A DNA stretch of 64,000 nucleotides. Origin: Clostridium sp. DL-VIII (GTDB taxonomy: Bacteria > Bacillota > Clostridia > Clostridiales > Clostridiaceae). The notes under the pieces are model-generated. The model had not been told where the DNA came from. It saw only the letters and a program-made list of their open reading frames with translations, and did not search any database. The stretch is taken from the NCBI RefSeq assembly GCF_000230835.1, contig NZ_CM001240.1, positions 2,674,501 to 2,738,500 of the forward strand, read 5' to 3'. The position numbers and the translations under genes were made by a program. This document shows, piece after piece, positions 59,119 to 64,000 of the stretch. The stretch's first letter is position 1; each line of letters starts with the position of its first letter.

Positions 59119-60852
59119 ATGAGAAATAACAAACAAATTATTTTGACCGCATTGGCTAGTGTAATGACATTTTCTCTTTTAACTACTTTCGGCATAACAG
59201 AAAAGAACTCTGTTGCAAAGGCTTCGACGACATCGGTAGAAAGTGAAACAGAAAAATCTGCGGTAATTTCTGCAGGGCCTAATATCGCTGTTGTTCAGAC
59301 AGAGGCTGGAAAAGTTCAGGGATACAGTAGGAATGGCATTTATACCTATCATGGAGTTCCCTATGCTGAGGCAAAAGAAAGATTCGTTCCAGCAGAGAAA
59401 GTAGAGCACTGGGATGGAGTCAAACTTGCTTTTAACTATGGTCCGATATCACCACAACAACAGAGTGCAGGCGGATCTGATAGCAGTTGGGAAAACCCGT
59501 CCAGACAGTTTGCAATGGACAATAACAGTCAGAATCTGAACATCTGGACACCTGGTATTAATGACAATGCAAAGAGACCGGTGATGGTATGGCTGCATGG
59601 AGGTGGATTTTCAACAGGATCATCTGCACAAACAGCTGCTTATGATGGCGCAAATCTTAGCCAAAAGGGAGATGTTGTAGTTGTCTCAGTAAATCATCGA
59701 CTTAATGTTCTTGGACATCTTGATCTTTCTCAATATGGTGAAAAATATAAATATTCTGAAAATATTGGAATTACAGATATCGTAGCTTCTCTTAAATGGA
59801 TCCGTGACAATATTACACAGTTTGGTGGTGATCCTAATAACATTACGGTATTTGGAGAGTCAGGTGGAGGAGCCAAGGTACTTGCACTTATGACAAGTCC
59901 ATACGCAAAGGGACTTTTCCAGAAAGGAATTGTTGAGAGCGGTGCGACAGAAACAATGGGAGTTAATTTTACTTCAAAGGAAGCCAGTAAAAGGGTGACA
60001 GAACTTACACTTCAAAACCTTGGAATTACTGCGGATCAGATAGAAAAATTGCAGACTATTCCATATGAAGAACTGTCACAAGCATCTGACAAAGCACTTC
60101 AGCAGACAGCAGAAGAACTTCATATTCCAGCAGCGCTTGGGGCAGGATATGGATTGTCATGGGAACCGGTAGTAGATGGAGACTATATGCCTACAAGTCC
60201 GGTCACAGAAAAAGGATTTGCAGAAGCTGGTAAGGATGTACCGCTCTTGATTGGCTCAAACCTCACAGAGTGGACAGATTTTTCACCAATAATGAATATG
60301 GCGAAAGCACAATCAGATAATAAAAATACATGGACCGAAGAAGAAATTGACAAGCATCTGAAAGAAACTTATGGAGATAAGGCAGATGAAATTGTAAATG
60401 CATTTCTTAAAGCATATCCTGATAAAAAGAAAGCAGATGCATTATATATTGATTCAACTACAATTAGATTGCCACTTTTAAAGATTATGTCCCACAAGGC
60501 AGATCAACAGGGAGCACCTGTTTATTCCTATGTTTTCAGCTGGGAATCTCCGGTTATGAATGGTGTTTTCACATCATACCACACATCCGAAATACCATTT
60601 GTATTTAACAATATAGATAAAGCGGATACAACGATCGGTGGAGGTGAAGATGCCAAAATTCTAGAAGAACGCATGAGCCAGGCATGGATAAGTTTCGCAA
60701 GGAACGGTAAACCAAGTGCCGACAATTTACCAGAGTGGGAAGCCTATGACCGTCAAGGTGGTGCGACAATGATTTTTGATAACAAGGTGAAGCTTGTGCA
60801 TAACCATGATAAAGAACTTATGAAGCTTCTGGCACCAAATTATCAATATTAA
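59119..60852 (+). CDS. Secreted type-B carboxylesterase
   Basis: 577 residues behind ATGGAGG. Signal peptide 1-35 (cut near AKA-S). COesterase family: oxyanion-hole region VWLHGGGFSTGSSA, nucleophile S248 in GESGGG, second motif NLNIWTP, catalytic histidine H488 in SYHTSEIPFVF. Substrate unknown; related proteins cleave aromatic or acetyl esters. Codons and base composition are visibly more GC-rich than neighbours, so recent transfer is likely. No helper genes are adjacent. Confidence 0.9.
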   Translation: MRNNKQIILTALASVMTFSLLTTFGITEKNSVAKASTTSVESETEKSAVISAGPNIAVVQTEAGKVQGYSRNGIYTYHGVPYAEAKERFVPAEKVEHWDGVKLAFNYGPISPQQQSAGGSDSSWENPSRQFAMDNNSQNLNIWTPGINDNAKRPVMVWLHGGGFSTGSSAQTAAYDGANLSQKGDVVVVSVNHRLNVLGHLDLSQYGEKYKYSENIGITDIVASLKWIRDNITQFGGDPNNITVFGESGGGAKVLALMTSPYAKGLFQKGIVESGATETMGVNFTSKEASKRVTELTLQNLGITADQIEKLQTIPYEELSQASDKALQQTAEELHIPAALGAGYGLSWEPVVDGDYMPTSPVTEKGFAEAGKDVPLLIGSNLTEWTDFSPIMNMAKAQSDNKNTWTEEEIDKHLKETYGDKADEIVNAFLKAYPDKKKADALYIDSTTIRLPLLKIMSHKADQQGAPVYSYVFSWESPVMNGVFTSYHTSEIPFVFNNIDKADTTIGGGEDAKILEERMSQAWISFARNGKPSADNLPEWEAYDRQGGATMIFDNKVKLVHNHDKELMKLLAPNYQY

Positions 60853-60969
60853 CATTTTGCCAAAGATGTTTCTAAAGCCTTGCTATCGTAAATAACATAA
60901 CAGGATTTTAGAGATATTGGAAAAATGTAGAGATAGGCTGTCAACATTTTTTCATACACTTTTTATCCA

Positions 60970-61110
60970 TTAAGTAAAAAGTTAAATTTATGATTTATAT
61001 AAATCATTGAAAATGCAAGATTTAAGTCGCTTTATTTGTACTCTATGTGCAAAAATAAATTCCACATGTTGCTATTTTGCAAGATTAAGTTCGTGGCAAC
61101 GAATTACACT
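60970..61110 (+). repeat. Second, partial copy of the MITE-like element
   Basis: TTAAGTAAAAAGTTAAATTT and GAAAATGCAAGATTTAAGTCGC follow the left half of the element at 47000 base by base with a few changes. The inner GCAAGATTAAGTTCGTG motif is also present. No right end is found. Confidence 0.6.
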
Positions 61111-61195
61111 ATGTAGCTAAGTGTTATTTAAGTGCGGTCTTATCTGGAGAAATTTCTACCAATTTAAGGAGTTTGTGCAACTTGTTATTTAAGCA

Positions 61196-61245
61196 TTAGG
61201 GACAGCTTAAACGGGAGGCAGCCGTTTAGACTGTCCCTTGCTGTG
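61196..61245 (+). terminator. Strong hairpin, probable terminator
   Basis: AGGGACAG-CTTAAACGG pairs with CCGTTTAG-ACTGTCCCT around GAGGCAG; the tail TGCTGTGTTCTGTT is only partly T-rich. Confidence 0.6.
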
Positions 61246-61418
61246 TTCTGTTAATATGATTTGTTAAAAGAGTTATCATCTTACTGTGTATATTAATCTA
61301 GGCTGTATCCCTTAGGAATTACATATCGTATGTGTTCATGATTTTTTGCTAAGAACTGTTTGGGTTGAAGTAATAATTTTTTGTACAAATCATAAAAATA
61401 ACGTAAAAGTAAAAAATA

Positions 61419-61449
61419 TTGACATTGAGTTAACTCCAAAAAGTAGAAT
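61419..61449 (+). promoter_or_regulatory. MerR-type promoter of the merR gene
   Basis: TTGACA (61419-61424), 19-bp spacer with GAGTTAACTC dyad, TAGAAT (61444-61449). Suggests autoregulation of the following merR gene. Confidence 0.72.
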
Positions 61450-61503
61450 TTGGTTAAGTTTAAAATTCAATAAAAATAACTAAAAGATAGAGGGTGAAAT
61501 CGT

Positions 61504-61866
61504 ATGACGATTAAGGAGGTAAGTAAAAAATTTGATCTTTCACAGGAGACACTTCGTTATTATGAACGTATAGGACTAATTTCTAATGTTAACCGTAATA
61601 GGGGTGGAATTAGGAACTACACTGAAGAAAATTGCAAGCGGGTTGAATTTATCAAATGTATGAGAAGTGCTGGCCTTCCTATAGAAGTCTTAATTAAGTA
61701 TGTTATGCTGTTTCAACAAGGAGATGAAACTATTGAAGAAAGAAAAGAGCTGTTAAAAGAGCAACGTGCACAGTTAGCTAAAAAAATGGAAAACATGAAA
61801 AAAACCTTAGATCGTTTAGATTATAAAATAGAAAGATGTGAACAAGGAATAGTTACAAAATCATGA
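61504..61866 (+). CDS. MerR-family transcriptional regulator
   Basis: 120 residues. MerR winged helix (MTIKEVSKKFDLSQETLRYYERIGLIS), RNYTEENCKRVEFIKCMRSAGLPIEVLIKYV and a coiled-coil tail. No cysteine pair for metal sensing in the usual place, so it belongs to the YyaN/AdhR-like subgroup that often controls aldehyde or redox enzymes. It probably binds the three 19-bp-spacer promoters in this window. The stop overlaps an aldo/keto reductase remnant. Confidence 0.92.
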   Translation: MTIKEVSKKFDLSQETLRYYERIGLISNVNRNRGGIRNYTEENCKRVEFIKCMRSAGLPIEVLIKYVMLFQQGDETIEERKELLKEQRAQLAKKMENMKKTLDRLDYKIERCEQGIVTKS

Positions 61867-61987
61867 TGACTTATTAAAACATCATGTTAGTGAATGCATA
61901 GAATGTGGCGCATGTATGAAAAACTGCTCATTTAATATAGATATAATAAATAAAATGGAACAAGCAAATCAGTTATTTGGTAATTAA
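61859..61987 (+). pseudogene. C-terminal remnant of a ferredoxin-type aldo/keto reductase
   Basis: 43 codons: NHDDLLKHHVSECIECGACMKNCSF...INKMEQANQLFGN. Same sequence family as the last residues of the gene at 1-739 (HYDLLEYHASECIECGLCVKNCPF). The rest of the gene is deleted, and the remnant begins inside the last codons of merR. Confidence 0.8.
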
Positions 61988-62101
61988 CCATGGAACAAGT
62001 AAATTGGAAAAGAGAGACATTCTTAGTCTTCAGATAATGCATGAAGACCAAGAAATGAGAAAAAGTGTTTAATAGAAAAGAAAATAAAGGAGAGATTAAA
62101 A

Positions 62102-62458
62102 ATGGCAATTACAGATTTTTCAAAAGAGTATCATGAGAGTATGTTTCCAGGATATGAATCAAAGTTCTTAGAAACAGACCCAGAATTTATTGAGTTTTTT
62201 TACAACTTTGCATTTGATGAAGTTGTAAAACAGGATAATTTAGATGATCATACTAGAATGATAGCAATTATTGCAACCTTGATTGGATGTCGAGGGATTG
62301 ATGAATTTAAGGCAATAGTACCAGCTGCACTTAATTTTGGAGTAACACCAGTAGAAGTGAAAGAAATTGTGTATCAATCCGTAGTTTATCTTGGAATCGG
62401 AAGAGTATTTCCATTCCTTAAAATATATAATTTTATCTGTAATATATGCATTTGTTAA
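62102..62458 (+). pseudogene. Carboxymuconolactone decarboxylase-like protein, truncated
   Basis: 118 codons behind AAAGGAGAG. Residues 1-107 (MAITDFSKEYHESMFPGYES, DDHTRMIAIIATLIGCRGIDEFK, VYLGIGRVFPFL) match the first domain of long CMD proteins; the second domain is missing. The last codons lie in the duplicated DNA (62410 onward). The catalytic C-x-x-C of CMD is not present in this half. Confidence 0.75.
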
Positions 62459-63350
62459 ATTAAATTCTAATGTTATTCTTGCGTTAAAAGAATGAAAATG
62501 AGAACTCGGGATAGAGTTATAGTTGTTTTTTACTACCAACCAAATAGGACAAGTGAAGGATAGGTATGATAAGAGTAGATATAATCTGAAAGGAGATTTA
62601 TTTATGAAACAAAAAATTGGAATAAGTCGAAGTGGTAATTTAGCTGAAGCAGTAAAAGGAGTTGTTAATCCTTCTTTAATAATACTATTATCAAATAAAA
62701 ACAAATTTGAAGACCATGTAGAAGAATTAGAACAATTGTATCCAGGTGTTCCAAGTATCGGATGTACTTGTACTAGTTATACAAAGTATTCCACAATTGA
62801 AAATGGAGTAACAGTAATTGCATTTTCTGATTGTGTTAGTGCAGCTGCTAATGTTATATTAGAACTTTCTTCTATGCCAGTTAAGTATATTAGTCGAATG
62901 GAAGAGGATATAAAAAAGGTAAAAGCAGAGTCACAAAATACAATTTGTATTGATTTAGCCACAGGAAATCATAGCTGTCTAATGACAACTTTAGGAAGTA
63001 TTTTGGAAAATAAGCATATTCCTTTAATAGGAGCTGGTGTTTATTTCAATAAGGTTTCTTGCAATGGCGTTATATATGAAGATGCTTGTGCATATGCGTT
63101 TATTAAGAATGATGGAAGGATAAAAGTTTATAAGGAAACTATTTACAAGCCAACTGATTTAAAAATGGTAGTAACTAAAGCAGATTCAAAAAGATATATC
63201 CTTTATGAATTAAATGGCAAGCCAGCAGAATCTGTTTATTGTGATTATCTTAATATTTCTCCAAATAAAATAAACACACAATACTTTCAAAACCCATTAG
63301 GAAAATGGGTTGGTGATGAGTTTTACATAATGGGGATTGGTCAGTTACAG
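62410..63350 (+). repeat. Duplicated segment, copy B (promoter region plus FIST gene)
   Basis: Homologous to 55845-55887 plus 57058-58040. It keeps the single TAAATTA site into which IS982 jumped in copy A. Confidence 0.85.
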
Positions 63351-63656
63351 GATGGAGCATTGCAATGCTATAAAAGAATAAACAATATGGATATCATTTC
63401 AATTTTAGAGTTAGATGATTATAAACAGGTTATTAATAATACAGTAACTTCAATTAAAAAGGACATGAATCATATATCAGGGATTTTTTCTATGAATTGC
63501 GGAGGTCGATATACATTTTTTAGAAATGAAAATTATTGGGACGACTATTTAAAAACAATGAATTTTACTGATAATCACGTTGGAATTGTAGCAATGGGAG
63601 AGCATTTTAATTCACAACACGTAAATTTAACAATGGTATGTTTTGCATTTGAATAA
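62604..63656 (+). CDS. FIST-domain sensor protein (intact copy)
   Basis: 350 residues from the ATG at 62604 behind AAAGGAG. FIST_N (about 1-200: YPGVPSIGCTCTSYTKYST, TICIDLATGNHSCLMTTLGSIL) and FIST_C (about 210-350: ILELDDYKQVINNTVTSIKKDM, VGIVAMGEHFNSQHVNLTMV). Cytoplasmic, probably binding a small ligand. It lies 20 bp before a chemoreceptor-like gene, a known pairing, and probably hands its signal to it. Confidence 0.88.
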   Translation: MKQKIGISRSGNLAEAVKGVVNPSLIILLSNKNKFEDHVEELEQLYPGVPSIGCTCTSYTKYSTIENGVTVIAFSDCVSAAANVILELSSMPVKYISRMEEDIKKVKAESQNTICIDLATGNHSCLMTTLGSILENKHIPLIGAGVYFNKVSCNGVIYEDACAYAFIKNDGRIKVYKETIYKPTDLKMVVTKADSKRYILYELNGKPAESVYCDYLNISPNKINTQYFQNPLGKWVGDEFYIMGIGQLQDGALQCYKRINNMDIISILELDDYKQVINNTVTSIKKDMNHISGIFSMNCGGRYTFFRNENYWDDYLKTMNFTDNHVGIVAMGEHFNSQHVNLTMVCFAFE

Positions 63657-63676
63657 AGTTTGAAAGGAGAACTTTT

Positions 63677-64000
63677 ATGAATTTATTTCAATCTAGAAAT
63701 AAAGATAAAGCTCACGATATAATTGAAATTAATAATGTCAAGGCCCCAAAAGATATTTCACCTATTGTATATGCTATTGATTATCTTAAGAAATGCACCG
63801 AAAATTTAACTACAGAAGAATTAAATACATCAGAACAGATTCGTAAAATTGAATTATCATTTAAAAAAGTTTTAAATGACAATTCCAAACTAAATGAAGA
63901 AATTGATAATAATTTTAATAATATCCTTTCCAAGATAGACATTGCTTCAGGAGGATTTGAAGAAGTTAAAAATGATATTATCAAATCTATTAATAGAGCA
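63677..64000 (+). CDS. Start of a soluble methyl-accepting chemotaxis-type protein (runs off the window)
   Basis: 108 codons from the ATG at 63677 behind AAAGGAG, open at the window end. No signal peptide or membrane helix. The helical, Asn/Lys-rich sequence (DISPIVYAIDYLKKC, NNILSKIDIASGGFEEVKNDI) resembles the N-terminal part of clostridial cytoplasmic chemoreceptors found next to FIST genes. The diagnostic hairpin-tip region would lie beyond the window. Confidence 0.6.
   Translation, partial: MNLFQSRNKDKAHDIIEINNVKAPKDISPIVYAIDYLKKCTENLTTEELNTSEQIRKIELSFKKVLNDNSKLNEEIDNNFNNILSKIDIASGGFEEVKNDIIKSINRA

Overview
The window is AT-rich DNA with strong AGGAGG-type ribosome binding sites, short T-tailed hairpin terminators, many PTS sugar systems, FIST/chemotaxis genes and a Tn916-type conjugation module. 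This fits a Firmicute of the genus Clostridium (cluster I). The assignment rests on gene content only; there is no rRNA or other marker gene here.

Layout. 1-2.1 kb: the end of an aldo/keto reductase with a C-terminal [4Fe-4S] domain, then a membrane diguanylate cyclase. 2.4-21.8 kb: a Tn916/ICEBs1-like conjugation module in standard order: orf23, orf22, tcpA/orf21, oriT, relaxase orf20, orf19, ardA/orf18, tcpE/orf17, VirB4 orf16, VirB6 orf15, NlpC/P60 hydrolase orf14, tcpC/orf13. Two blocks of non-Tn916 cargo are inserted: a secreted fragment plus a GH1 glycosidase after orf22, and two secreted proteins (one a 901-residue wall-binding repeat protein) between oriT and the relaxase. The VirB4 gene is split by an IS91-family element at a seamless junction, and no integrase is seen. 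The module is therefore probably an immobile remnant unless helped in trans.

22-26 kb: an orphan galactose-type binding protein and an unrecognised 800-residue membrane protein. 27-38.2 kb: the metabolic core. MtlD-like dehydrogenase, MtlA-like EIICB, a DeoR repressor, cupin phosphoglucose isomerase, an AlsE-like allulose-6-phosphate 3-epimerase, EIIA, phosphofructokinase, split transketolase and a phosphohexomutase. Two nearly identical promoters with shared putative operators head the two operons. The epimerase suggests that a hexitol other than, or besides, mannitol (for example allitol) is the substrate.

38.2-47.4 kb: a decayed zone with a C45 acyltransferase pseudogene, IS3, IS200 and class C group II intron remnants, a headless DeoR gene, an anti-sigma fragment, two small paralogous proteins, a complete cellobiose-type PTS (EIIA, EIIB, EIIC) and a MITE-like element. 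47.5-55.6 kb: a DUF362 protein, a MerR regulator, a beta-glucoside operon controlled by two RAT antiterminator sites (bglG, bglF, GH1), a histidine phosphatase and a flavin reductase fragment. 55.9-64 kb: an intact IS982-family element with a 7-bp target duplication, a damaged FIST gene fused to an AraC fragment, a secreted type-B carboxylesterase of different base composition, a MerR gene followed by the tail of another ferredoxin-type aldo/keto reductase, a truncated carboxymuconolactone decarboxylase, and an intact FIST gene followed by the start of a chemotaxis-receptor-like gene.

Three promoters (about 47.37, 54.73 and 61.42 kb) share the 19-bp spacer and dyad typical of MerR-activated promoters. 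They probably form one regulon tying DUF362, the phosphatase and the merR/reductase locus together.
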